A stretch of DNA of 64,000 nt from Bdellovibrio bacteriovorus (GTDB lineage: Bacteria; Bdellovibrionota; Bdellovibrionia; Bdellovibrionales; Bdellovibrionaceae), in contig NZ_LUKE01000001.1 of NCBI RefSeq assembly GCF_001592735.1, forward strand, positions 124,001-188,000. Reading direction: 5' to 3'. Position numbers and translations under genes: made by a program. Positions within the stretch are counted from its first letter, which is position 1. Every line of letters begins with the position of its first letter. Below the pieces are notes generated by a model that saw nothing but the letters and a program-made list of their open reading frames with translations, did not search any database and was not told where the DNA came from. Shown piece by piece: positions 16,116 through 24,421 of this stretch.

Positions 16116-17044
16116 GCTTTTTCTCGCAATCGGGGATCAATGACTTTGACTAAAAGATCTAAAAGCGAATTGATCGTGATCAAAAAGAAACCGTAAAAAA
16201 ATGTCGCCCCCGCGATCAATGTGTAATCTCGATCATTGATCGCGGACAAGAACTCGGTTCCTAATCCGGGAATGGCAAAAAGCATTTCTACTAAAACCGA
16301 GCCCGAAAGAATAGAAACACATAACGGTCCCAGATAGCTCAAAAACGGGATCATTGAATTTCTTAATACATGGTGGATTAAGACGCGCCACGGACTTAAA
16401 CCTTTGGCCTTCGCTGTGCGCACGTAATCAAAGCGCTCGTTCTCTTCTAAAGAATTCTTTAAAAGACGGGTCAGTGAAGCCAGGGGCCTGGCACTTAAAG
16501 TGATCACCGGTAAAATGTAATGCCATGGGGTCAAAAGCAAGGCCACGGGCAAAAGATTAAAATAAAATCCAAAAAAATAAATCAGAAGCGGACCCCAAAA
16601 TAAGCTTGGCAACGCAATCAATGCAATAAGCACTTGATCCGTCGCCCCTTCAAACCATGACCCGCGATAGCGCATAGTAAGAACAGATAATATCAACGCC
16701 CCCAGGACAATAATGAGCAACGCAATGGCATTTAAAGTGAGCGTGTTTTTAAGGCTAAAAAAAAGGATCTCGCTCACTCGGCGGTCGGGGCGCGCCATCG
16801 AAACACCTAAATCTCCTTGCGCCACGGAAGCGATATAAGAAGCACCTTGAATATACCAAGGCTCATCCAAGCGCCATTCTTGGCGCAGCTGAGCTTGAAC
16901 CGCGGGGTCTAAAGTTCGTTCCTCATCAAAAGGAGCACCAGGTAAAAACTTAAGCAGGAAAAACGTTAACGTCGCTAGGAACACCAGCGACGTTAACGTT
17001 TCAAAGATTTTTTCTAGCACGTACCGCAAAACACCTTGGTTCAA
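16112..17044 (-). CDS. oppB: Oligopeptide ABC transporter permease, OppB-type
   Basis: A 310-residue permease with a first helix followed by the PGAPFDEER periplasmic segment typical of OppB/DppB, five more helices, and the coupling EAA loop (FDYVRTAKAKGLSPWRVLIHHVLRN). The start appears to be a TTG at 17044 that overlaps the slt stop as TTGA, with GGGA upstream; no in-frame ATG is near. It partners with OppC. There are no signs of truncation. Confidence 0.9.
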   Translation of the reverse strand: MNQGVLRYVLEKIFETLTSLVFLATLTFFLLKFLPGAPFDEERTLDPAVQAQLRQEWRLDEPWYIQGASYIASVAQGDLGVSMARPDRRVSEILFFSLKNTLTLNAIALLIIVLGALILSVLTMRYRGSWFEGATDQVLIALIALPSLFWGPLLIYFFGFYFNLLPVALLLTPWHYILPVITLSARPLASLTRLLKNSLEENERFDYVRTAKAKGLSPWRVLIHHVLRNSMIPFLSYLGPLCVSILSGSVLVEMLFAIPGLGTEFLSAINDRDYTLIAGATFFYGFFLITINSLLDLLVKVIDPRLREKA

Positions 17045-19434
17045 ATGTCATCCCAATTTTCTTTCCCTGCAAGTTCTGTCGGCATTTTCACCGGCAAAGT
17101 GTCAGACATATAAGGGAAGAGATCTTTTTTATTGCCATAAAGTTGAGAATAAACATACGCATTTGAAACCACGCGCTTGACGTAATTGCGCGTTTCTAAG
17201 AATGGAATATGTTCAATAAACTCATCTGTTTCTAAGTTACCAAAACTGACCAACCAGTTTTTCACGCGATGAGGTCCCGCATTGTATCCCGCCGCCACAA
17301 GGGGGATCGTATTATCAAACTTATCCATCATACGCTTTAAGTACTTAGAACCAAACTTCACCGAAGTCTCAGGCTGCAACAACATCGGAACTTTAAAATC
17401 TTTTTCACCCACTAAAGTGGCCACTTTATGACCCGTAAACGGCATCACCTGCATCAAACCCAAAGCACCCACGGGTGAAATGGCATCGCGACGGTATTGG
17501 GTTTCCGCACGCATGATACCCCACACGAGTTCTTGAGGAACCGAATAGCTTTTCGTGTATTTATCGACATACTGAGAATAGGCTTTCGGATAAGCCGCTT
17601 CCCAAAGCGACTTCCCTGCTTCTAAACCTTGGGCGGCACGCTGGCTGCCAAAAGTAATTTGGGCAATATATGACGAGCGATTGAAGTTTTCCGCCAGGCT
17701 GTATTCGGACATCAAAGTTTTTAAGTATTCACGATTCGATGTTTTGCGTTCGATATCATAAAGGTCCCAGCGCACCCAATCCATTTCACCTAACTGACTC
17801 ATCGTGCGGGCGCGCTCAAAACGTTTGGCAAGTAACGGACTCGCAAAAGACGTTTGCACTTCCGGGGCTTCAGAAGAAGGAGCGTCCTCACCTTCGGCGA
17901 CTTCCACTGATTTTAAATCAGGATTGTCTTCAGATTCAGCTTCTTCATTTTCGCCCTTTTCGTCATCGGCAGAATATTGGGTCAGAATCAGCGTGTCTTC
18001 AGATTCCGATTCATCACCGGTATAATCCGCGGCATAGGCTGGCATTAAGAACTCACTGGCTGAAAATCTTGAGATCACACGCGGCTGCACCGGCAAAGAG
18101 GTCTGCAAAAGTTTGGGAGTGGCTTTAAACTCTTCCATCTTTTTGAGACGAGCTTGGGCGGCAATAGCGTAATAACCTAACAAAGGATCTTTTGAAAGTT
18201 TACCCATGATGGCTTTGGCCGGCTCAACTTTGCCTTGGCGGAAAAGGCTCATCGCCATCCAATAAGATACGCGATCTTGAGGGAAGGACTTCCAACCTCT
18301 TTGATTTTTTCTTTTTTGCGTGCTCATCGCCGCAAAATCTTTATAAGCACCTTGATAGTCACCTTTAAGATACTTTAGCCATGATAGGTGCCACTGAGCA
18401 TCGCGATTTAATCCCGACTTGGGATACACTTTCATGAACTCTTGGAAACGGCGAGCGGCCCCATCATAATCTTGGAACTGATAGCTTAAAAAAGCGGACT
18501 GATACAAAGCTTGACGACCCGTTTTTGAACGCGGGCTTAATTTGTACGCGGAATAATAAGATCCCACGGCCAACTGCACTTCACCGGCGCGTGCGGCGGC
18601 GGAACCAAACAAAATCAAATAATCAAAATCTCTTTTTTTGTTTTCATAGTACGGCTTTAAAAGAGCCACGGCCTTAGCCATCTCGCCTTCTTGTAAGAAG
18701 AACTGCGCCTGCAATTTATCAGCAGAGTATTTGTCCGTTTTAGCTAGTTTCTCTTTTAAAACATTGATCTCCCCTTGGGCTTTTTGATCCAGTCCCGCCC
18801 AAAGAAGATAACGAACACGCGTGCGGAAATCCTCAGTCGTAGCTTGGCAGTCCGTAGGCTTTCCGTCGAATTCATTTTTAGCTAAGTCCACACCCCAGTC
18901 CGAAACTTTGGCAAAGTTCGGATAACGTTCGTAAAGCTTTACTAAAGATTTACATTTTGGCCCGTGGTGATTCATCCCTTTTTCAGCTAAAGCCAAATTA
19001 TAGATCACCTCGGGATAGTCTTCGGTATTACGCGTGCGCTTTTCTAATTTTTTGAAATGCGTCAATGCCAGTTTATAATTCTTCTTTTCTAAAGCCACTT
19101 GACCCAGCAAGTTGCTGGCTTCAATAGACATCTTCACATTTGGTGAAAGATCTAAAACCTTTTTTAGCTCTTTTTCGGCTTCATCGATTTTTTGAGTCTT
19201 CATATATGACTCAGCTAGATAAAAACGCACGTACTCTTCTAGAGACCCCGGGTCTTTAAGCATAGATTCAAAAAGAGGAATCGCTTCCGCATATTTTTCG
19301 GCGCGATACTGCCCTAAAGCGTTTTTAAACGAATCTAAGTTCTTATCCTTCGAAGTTTCCTTGCTGCTCTGAGCTCCGGCTGTGGACGCTAAAAGCAAAG
19401 ACATGACGATGCACTTCAGTGCTGATTTCTTCAT
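17041..19434 (-). CDS. slt: Soluble lytic transglycosylase with TPR-like domain
   Basis: A 797-residue exported protein with a signal peptide (to about residue 22), a long helical TPR-like solenoid, and an acidic low-complexity insert near residues 470-530 rich in Glu, Asp and Ser. The C-terminal transglycosylase domain has catalytic Glu near 644 (IMRAETQYRRDA), then SPVGALGLMQVMP and AAGYNAGPHRV. The layout matches Slt70. It cleaves glycan strands to 1,6-anhydro-muropeptides. AAGGATT lies upstream of ATG 19434. It is the first gene of slt-oppB-oppC. The acidic insert is not part of standard Slt proteins. Confidence 0.92.
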   Translation of the reverse strand: MKKSALKCIVMSLLLASTAGAQSSKETSKDKNLDSFKNALGQYRAEKYAEAIPLFESMLKDPGSLEEYVRFYLAESYMKTQKIDEAEKELKKVLDLSPNVKMSIEASNLLGQVALEKKNYKLALTHFKKLEKRTRNTEDYPEVIYNLALAEKGMNHHGPKCKSLVKLYERYPNFAKVSDWGVDLAKNEFDGKPTDCQATTEDFRTRVRYLLWAGLDQKAQGEINVLKEKLAKTDKYSADKLQAQFFLQEGEMAKAVALLKPYYENKKRDFDYLILFGSAAARAGEVQLAVGSYYSAYKLSPRSKTGRQALYQSAFLSYQFQDYDGAARRFQEFMKVYPKSGLNRDAQWHLSWLKYLKGDYQGAYKDFAAMSTQKRKNQRGWKSFPQDRVSYWMAMSLFRQGKVEPAKAIMGKLSKDPLLGYYAIAAQARLKKMEEFKATPKLLQTSLPVQPRVISRFSASEFLMPAYAADYTGDESESEDTLILTQYSADDEKGENEEAESEDNPDLKSVEVAEGEDAPSSEAPEVQTSFASPLLAKRFERARTMSQLGEMDWVRWDLYDIERKTSNREYLKTLMSEYSLAENFNRSSYIAQITFGSQRAAQGLEAGKSLWEAAYPKAYSQYVDKYTKSYSVPQELVWGIMRAETQYRRDAISPVGALGLMQVMPFTGHKVATLVGEKDFKVPMLLQPETSVKFGSKYLKRMMDKFDNTIPLVAAGYNAGPHRVKNWLVSFGNLETDEFIEHIPFLETRNYVKRVVSNAYVYSQLYGNKKDLFPYMSDTLPVKMPTELAGKENWDDI

Positions 19435-19480
19435 ATGTACAATCCTTGTAACTCTCATCCAACAATGATACCGAATATCT

Positions 19481-20872
19481 ATGGCAAAATCGAAAACTAA
19501 AACGATCTATACCTGTCAAAATTGCGGCGCCCAAAGACCAAAGTGGGAGGGCAAGTGTTCCGACTGCGGGGCCTGGAACTCTTACGTCGAAGAATTGCAG
19601 CTTCCAGAGGTTAAAACTCGAGGTTGGTCTACGACGCCAACCGAAAAAGCGACGGCTTCTAGCAAACCGATCTCGCTAGACCAAAGTATTGAGGCAATCA
19701 AATTGGATCGTTTTGACACGGGATATGAAGAGCTGAACCGCGTCTTAGGCGGGGGTCTTGCCCGCGGCAGTTTCGTTTTGCTGGGCGGCTCCCCTGGCAT
19801 CGGGAAGTCCACGCTGCTTTTACAAATGGCCGGGGGACTGGCCAATAACAAGCAAAAGGTTTTGTACATTTCAGGTGAAGAAAGTGTGTCGCAAACAGGC
19901 TCCCGTGCTCATCGTTTGGGCATTCGCTCGCCTTTAATTGAAATCGGCTGCGAGTCGAATCTGCACACCATCATGGACCTGGCTCGTCACAAGCAGCCGG
20001 ATGTTTTGGTTGTCGACTCCATCCAAACTATGTATTTGCCGGATCTGCCCGCAGCCCCCGGATCCGTATCTCAGGTGCGTGAATCCGCGGGACATCTGAT
20101 GGGACTGGCCAAACAAGAAAACATCACGGTCATCCTTATTGGTCACGTCACTAAAGATGGTAACATCGCCGGCCCTAAAGTTTTAGAGCACATGGTGGAC
20201 TGCGTTCTTTCGTTTGATGGTGATGCCTCTTATAATTTCCGTTTGCTGCGTGCTTTGAAAAATCGCTTTGGTGCGGCTCACGAACTGGGTGTTTTCCAAA
20301 TGAACAACAAAGGCTTAGAAGAAGTTTCGAATCCTTCAGAGCTGTTCTTAGAAGAGCGGGGCAATCAACTCGTTGGCTCGGCCGTTTTTGCGTCGATGGA
20401 AGGCACAAGACCTTTGCTTTGTGAAGTTCAAGCACTGACTTTATCAAGCCCGATGGCGATGCCTCGTCGAACTTCGCTGGGTATTGATGTGAATCGTCTG
20501 CATTTACTGGCTGCCGTTTTAGATCGCCACCTCGATGTGCGCCTTTCTACCAACGATATTTTTATCAATGTCGTGGGCGGGCTTAAACTTGTGGAACCTG
20601 CGGCCGACCTGGCCGTTGCGGCCGCGATTATTTCTACGACTCGAAATCGCGATTTAGATGCCAAAACGTGCTTTTTTGGAGAGATCGGTTTGACCGGCGA
20701 AGTCCGTGGCGTTTCTTTTGTTGAAAATCGAATTCGCGAAGCCGACAAGCTGGGCTTTTTGCATTTCGTGATCCCTTATTCTAATAAGAAACACCTTGAA
20801 GACGTTAAACTTTCTAAAGATAAGCAGATTTCATTTGTCAAAAACGTCAACGATCTGAGTAAATTGATTTAG
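19481..20872 (+). CDS. radA: DNA repair protein RadA
   Basis: A 463-residue RecA-related helicase that processes recombination branch intermediates. In order: an N-terminal C4 zinc finger (Cys12, 15, 26, 29), Walker A GGSPGIGKSTLL, a Walker B region DVLVVDSIQ, the RadA-specific LKNRFGAAHELGVF, and a Lon-like C-terminal domain (LHLLAAVLDRHLDVRL, GEIGLTGEVRGV). The length is standard. It is divergent from slt with 46 bp between the two starts, so both promoters must lie in or near that gap. Confidence 0.97.
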   Translation: MAKSKTKTIYTCQNCGAQRPKWEGKCSDCGAWNSYVEELQLPEVKTRGWSTTPTEKATASSKPISLDQSIEAIKLDRFDTGYEELNRVLGGGLARGSFVLLGGSPGIGKSTLLLQMAGGLANNKQKVLYISGEESVSQTGSRAHRLGIRSPLIEIGCESNLHTIMDLARHKQPDVLVVDSIQTMYLPDLPAAPGSVSQVRESAGHLMGLAKQENITVILIGHVTKDGNIAGPKVLEHMVDCVLSFDGDASYNFRLLRALKNRFGAAHELGVFQMNNKGLEEVSNPSELFLEERGNQLVGSAVFASMEGTRPLLCEVQALTLSSPMAMPRRTSLGIDVNRLHLLAAVLDRHLDVRLSTNDIFINVVGGLKLVEPAADLAVAAAIISTTRNRDLDAKTCFFGEIGLTGEVRGVSFVENRIREADKLGFLHFVIPYSNKKHLEDVKLSKDKQISFVKNVNDLSKLI

Positions 20873-20900
20873 CAGTGACTTTTAGAACAAGGACGTTTTC

Positions 20901-21296
20901 ATGAGTGACCACACCGCGATTCAAAAAGAAAGCTATAAGCCTGGCGATTTTATTTTCTTTGAAGGAGATATCGAAAACCATTTTTATATCGTTGAAAATG
21001 GCGTGGTCTCTATCTTCACCAAAGATAACACGGGAAAGAAGATTCCAATTTCTGAAATCGTCGATGGTGAATCTTTTGGCGAATTTGCGTTGATTTCAAA
21101 TTCTCCCCGTTCAGCCACGGCCCAAGCCATGACGGATGTCAATCTGGTCAAAGTTTCTGAAGAAGGTTTTAAAGAGCTGATGGCGGATCTTCCCCCCTGG
21201 GCGGAATCCATGCTGAAGTCTTTCGTGGAACGCCTGCAAAATATGACCGAAAAAATCCGCGAACTTGAGTTAGAAAAAACTCGCAGAAATTCTTAA
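20901..21296 (+). CDS. Cyclic-nucleotide-binding domain protein
   Basis: A 131-residue stand-alone cNMP-binding domain. It has the usual beta roll (YKPGDFIFFEGD, FYIVENGVVSIF) and a phosphate-binding cassette (GESFGEFALISNSPRSATA) with the Glu and Arg that contact cyclic nucleotides, then a C-terminal helix ending in a charged coiled segment. There is no DNA-binding or kinase domain. It probably acts as a small sensor or adaptor. It follows radA by 28 bp and may be cotranscribed. Confidence 0.88.
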   Translation: MSDHTAIQKESYKPGDFIFFEGDIENHFYIVENGVVSIFTKDNTGKKIPISEIVDGESFGEFALISNSPRSATAQAMTDVNLVKVSEEGFKELMADLPPWAESMLKSFVERLQNMTEKIRELELEKTRRNS

Positions 21297-21322
21297 CAAA
21301 AAGACCTTCTATTTGCTCTTTT

Positions 21323-22021
21323 TTACGACTTCGCTGGGTATTTTAAAAACAACTCGCGCTGTAAATCCATCATCAGGCTGAGCAGCCGATTTTCTAAAAT
21401 ATGGTCCACGTTTAAAAATTGCACACCCACGACCTGCGCCTGATCATTTTTTTGAGTGAAGCGCACTTCCACTTCAAACTCCATAGGCCGACGACTGCCT
21501 AAACGTAAAGAACCTTTTAAAACTTCGCCCATGCGAAAATCAGGATGCGTCAGCGGGGCTTCAAGCTTAAGGCCGCCGGCGCTGATGTCTTTCACTTTAC
21601 AGTCGACAAAAAACTTTTTTCCTTCGTGAGACATCAAAATATAAACGGCGGGATATTTTGGCGGAATGACCAGACGAGCATTCGCGCGACGCTGCAACTG
21701 AAACAGATCACCGCCAATTTGCAGGACGGCCCAGCCCGATTCAAAGGCAAGTTCTGACTGCATGAAATAGCGTTCATTTTTAAAATTAAAATTTATTAAA
21801 ACTTTTTGCGCCTGGGTTACTCCTTTAGAATCTTCCGTGTGATGACATAAAAGGGTTTCATCTTTTTCAGTTTGTACGGCAATCAAATGAAAGGCGGTCT
21901 CGTGTTCGGAACCCTTTACCGAAATCTGACAACGATCTTCGGCCATTTCACGAAAGATCATCTTTCTTTCTGAAACTGCGACTCGTTTAAAGATCAATTC
22001 ACCCGGCTGTCCCGTCACCAT
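21323..22021 (-). CDS. PilZ-domain protein
   Basis: A 232-residue protein with an N-terminal beta-rich domain resembling the YcgR-type extension and a C-terminal PilZ domain at about 120-225. The c-di-GMP-binding features are the RRANARL motif (RxxxR type, near residue 130) and DISAGGLKL (D/NxSxxG). C-di-GMP governs the switch between predatory and prey-independent growth in Bdellovibrio, so this may be a c-di-GMP effector. It begins 4 bp after the glpK stop with AAGGTG as likely RBS. There is no output domain beyond PilZ. Confidence 0.85.
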   Translation of the reverse strand: MVTGQPGELIFKRVAVSERKMIFREMAEDRCQISVKGSEHETAFHLIAVQTEKDETLLCHHTEDSKGVTQAQKVLINFNFKNERYFMQSELAFESGWAVLQIGGDLFQLQRRANARLVIPPKYPAVYILMSHEGKKFFVDCKVKDISAGGLKLEAPLTHPDFRMGEVLKGSLRLGSRRPMEFEVEVRFTQKNDQAQVVGVQFLNVDHILENRLLSLMMDLQRELFLKYPAKS

Positions 22022-22025
22022 GCGC

Positions 22026-23510
22026 TTACACCTTTTTAAGGGCCGCGGCCCAACGTGCTTTTCTTTGTTTGCGAGCCGCCGAAGTCATGGAAACTTTAAA
22101 CTCTTTATCGACCGCCCACACTTTTTTAATATCATTTAAGCTGTTCCAGAAACCAGAACCAAGACCGGCCATGAAGGCTGCACCCATGGCCGTGGTTTCT
22201 AGATTTTTAGGACGGACCACGTTGGTGGCGCAATAATCCGCCTGCAACTTCATCAGCAAATCATTGGCCGCCGCCCCACCATCCACGCGCAATGATTTTA
22301 ATTTCTTTCCAAGATCTTTTTGCATCGTCTCTAAGATATCGACATTTTGCAACGCCATGGCCTCTAAGGTCGCGCGCGCAATATGCGCCTTCGTCGTCCC
22401 CCGAGTCAATCCACTGATCACCCCACGTGCTTCGGCATTCCAATGGGGGGCGCCTAAGCCCGTTAATGCCGGAACGAATTCAACTCCCAAAGTGTCATCA
22501 ACGCTTTTTGCTAAGTTTTCCACGTCCGATGATTTTTCAAAAAGTCCCAAGCCATCGCGCAACCACTGCACTGCCGCTCCGCAAACAAAGGCACCACCTT
22601 CAAGGGCATAAGTGGTTTTTTGGCCTTTAAGCTGCCAAGCAATGGTGGTTAAAAGTTTGTTTTTAGATTTTGTCGCTTTCGTACCTGTATTAAGCAAAAT
22701 AAAACTGCCCGTGCCGAAAGTGCATTTTGATTCGCCTAAGTCAAAACAGGCCTGTCCGAAAAGGGCCGCCTGCTGATCGCCGACGATGCCTGTGACTGGA
22801 ATTCCATCGGGCATAAATCCTAAACCTTGAGTTCTTCCGAATTCGGAATTCGAGGGGCAGATTTCTGGCAAAAGGGACGAGGGCACTTGAAACAGCTTCA
22901 TCATCTCTTCATCCCAATTTCCACGATGAATGTTCATCAACATAGTTCTAGAGGCATTGGAAACATCTGTTTTATGGGAGTGTCCCGCGGTCAGCTTCCA
23001 CAGCAAATAAGTATCCACGGTGCCTGCTAACAGCTCCCCGTTTTTTGCTTTGTCCTTGGCTCCTTTGACATTTTTTAGCAGCCACTGAATTTTTGTCGCT
23101 GAAAAATAAGGATCTAAAACTAATCCCGTTTTTGCGGTGACCAGTTTTTCTTTTTTATTTTTCTTCAGCTTTTCACACACGTCGTGAGTACGGCGACATT
23201 GCCAAACAATAGCGTTATAAATGGCTTTGCCCGATTTTTTATCCCAGACCATCACCGTTTCCCGTTGATTGGTGATTCCAATCGCTCTGATCTGCGAACC
23301 TTTGATATTGGCTTTTTCTAAAGCCATGCGCATTGAGCGTTGCGTAGAATACCAGATATCTTCCGGATCATGCTCGACCCACCCGGCTTCAGGGTAAATC
23401 TGCTTGAAAGTCTCTCTGGCTTCGGCGACAAGACCTCCGGCTTGATTGACGATACAGGTTCGTGAGCTGGTTGTCCCTTGATCGATGGCCATGATAAAAG
23501 AAGAAGACAT
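22026..23510 (-). CDS. glpK: Glycerol kinase
   Basis: A 494-residue FGGY-family kinase that phosphorylates glycerol to glycerol-3-phosphate. Motifs: AIDQGTTSSR at the N-terminus, ITNQRETVMVWDKKSG, the ATP-binding GTGSFILLNTG, GLGAPHWNAEARG and the C-terminal RVDGGAAANDLLMKLQAD. The length is standard. The RBS AAAGGAACGTGC precedes the ATG. No glpF or glpD is adjacent. Glycerol-3-phosphate would serve lipid synthesis, and an acyltransferase gene starts divergently 38 bp away. Confidence 0.96.
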   Translation of the reverse strand: MSSSFIMAIDQGTTSSRTCIVNQAGGLVAEARETFKQIYPEAGWVEHDPEDIWYSTQRSMRMALEKANIKGSQIRAIGITNQRETVMVWDKKSGKAIYNAIVWQCRRTHDVCEKLKKNKKEKLVTAKTGLVLDPYFSATKIQWLLKNVKGAKDKAKNGELLAGTVDTYLLWKLTAGHSHKTDVSNASRTMLMNIHRGNWDEEMMKLFQVPSSLLPEICPSNSEFGRTQGLGFMPDGIPVTGIVGDQQAALFGQACFDLGESKCTFGTGSFILLNTGTKATKSKNKLLTTIAWQLKGQKTTYALEGGAFVCGAAVQWLRDGLGLFEKSSDVENLAKSVDDTLGVEFVPALTGLGAPHWNAEARGVISGLTRGTTKAHIARATLEAMALQNVDILETMQKDLGKKLKSLRVDGGAAANDLLMKLQADYCATNVVRPKNLETTAMGAAFMAGLGSGFWNSLNDIKKVWAVDKEFKVSMTSAARKQRKARWAAALKKV

Positions 23511-23548
23511 GCACGTTCCTTTTTGACGATGGATTGAATGTATTAATC

Positions 23549-24319
23549 ATGAAGAATTTTTTGCAGAAACCCAATGAAAAAATATTCGGTCTTCGCAATC
23601 TCGACAGGGATACATTGATCTATCGCGTCCTGCCGCGGTTTCTTTTAGAAATTTTGCGCAAATACTTCCGGATGGAAGTCGAAGGGGCCCAAAACATTCC
23701 GCGTCGTGGCGCCGTCATCATCGCCCCCAATCATTCTGGCTTTTCTGGGTTTGATGCTTTCTTACTGGGCCACATCGTCCAACAAGAAGCCAAACGTGTG
23801 CCGCGCGTTTTAACCCATCATTTTTGGTTTTTAACCGAAACCACCGCCATTCCGGCAAGCAAAATGGGTTTTACCGAGGCCACTTACGAAAACGGCGTGA
23901 ACGCTTTAAAAAAAGGAAACGCTATCGTCCTTTTTCCTGAAGGGGAACAAGGCAATTTCAAGCCGACCACCGAGCGCTATCAACTTCAGGAATTTAAGCG
24001 CGGCTTTGTACGTATGGCTTTAGAGGCTCAATGCCCCATCGTACCCGCCATCGTTTTGGGCGCAGAAGAAACGCATATCAACTTAAAACAATTGAAATTC
24101 ACGAAGTTCTTAAAAGGAACCGTGATCCCCTTGCCGTTAAATATCATTCCCTTACCGGCAAAATGGCGCATCCGCTTTTTAGAGCCGATCCGCTTGCCTT
24201 ATAAAGCTTCGGCCATGAATGATTCCGAATTAATGCACGAAATCGCCCAAGACATCCAAGAAAAGATGCAAGCCGCGATCGAGGAAGAGATCACCAAGCG
24301 CGGCAATCCATTTTTGTAG
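23549..24319 (+). CDS. 1-acyl-glycerol-3-phosphate acyltransferase-like (PlsC) protein
   Basis: A roughly 256-residue LPLAT-family enzyme. The catalytic block I reads NHSGFSGFDAF, where the His to Asp distance is six residues rather than the four of classical NHxxxxD. Block III is FPEGEQGNF. Such longer spacing occurs in some LPLAT branches. The membrane is probably contacted through an N-terminal hydrophobic stretch (FLLEILRKYF). The start is ATG 23549; an upstream in-frame codon at 23534 is also possible. It is divergent from glpK, whose product is the acceptor precursor, so a phospholipid role is plausible. Confidence 0.82.
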   Translation: MKNFLQKPNEKIFGLRNLDRDTLIYRVLPRFLLEILRKYFRMEVEGAQNIPRRGAVIIAPNHSGFSGFDAFLLGHIVQQEAKRVPRVLTHHFWFLTETTAIPASKMGFTEATYENGVNALKKGNAIVLFPEGEQGNFKPTTERYQLQEFKRGFVRMALEAQCPIVPAIVLGAEETHINLKQLKFTKFLKGTVIPLPLNIIPLPAKWRIRFLEPIRLPYKASAMNDSELMHEIAQDIQEKMQAAIEEEITKRGNPFL

Positions 24320-24421
24320 GTGCCAGGTCCTATTTACGGAAGCGGCCCGCGATGAAATAAGCCCCGAGGCCAGACCTAAGTCTATCAAAAAATACCGCTT
24401 CAATTCCGATAAAGTAAGAGC

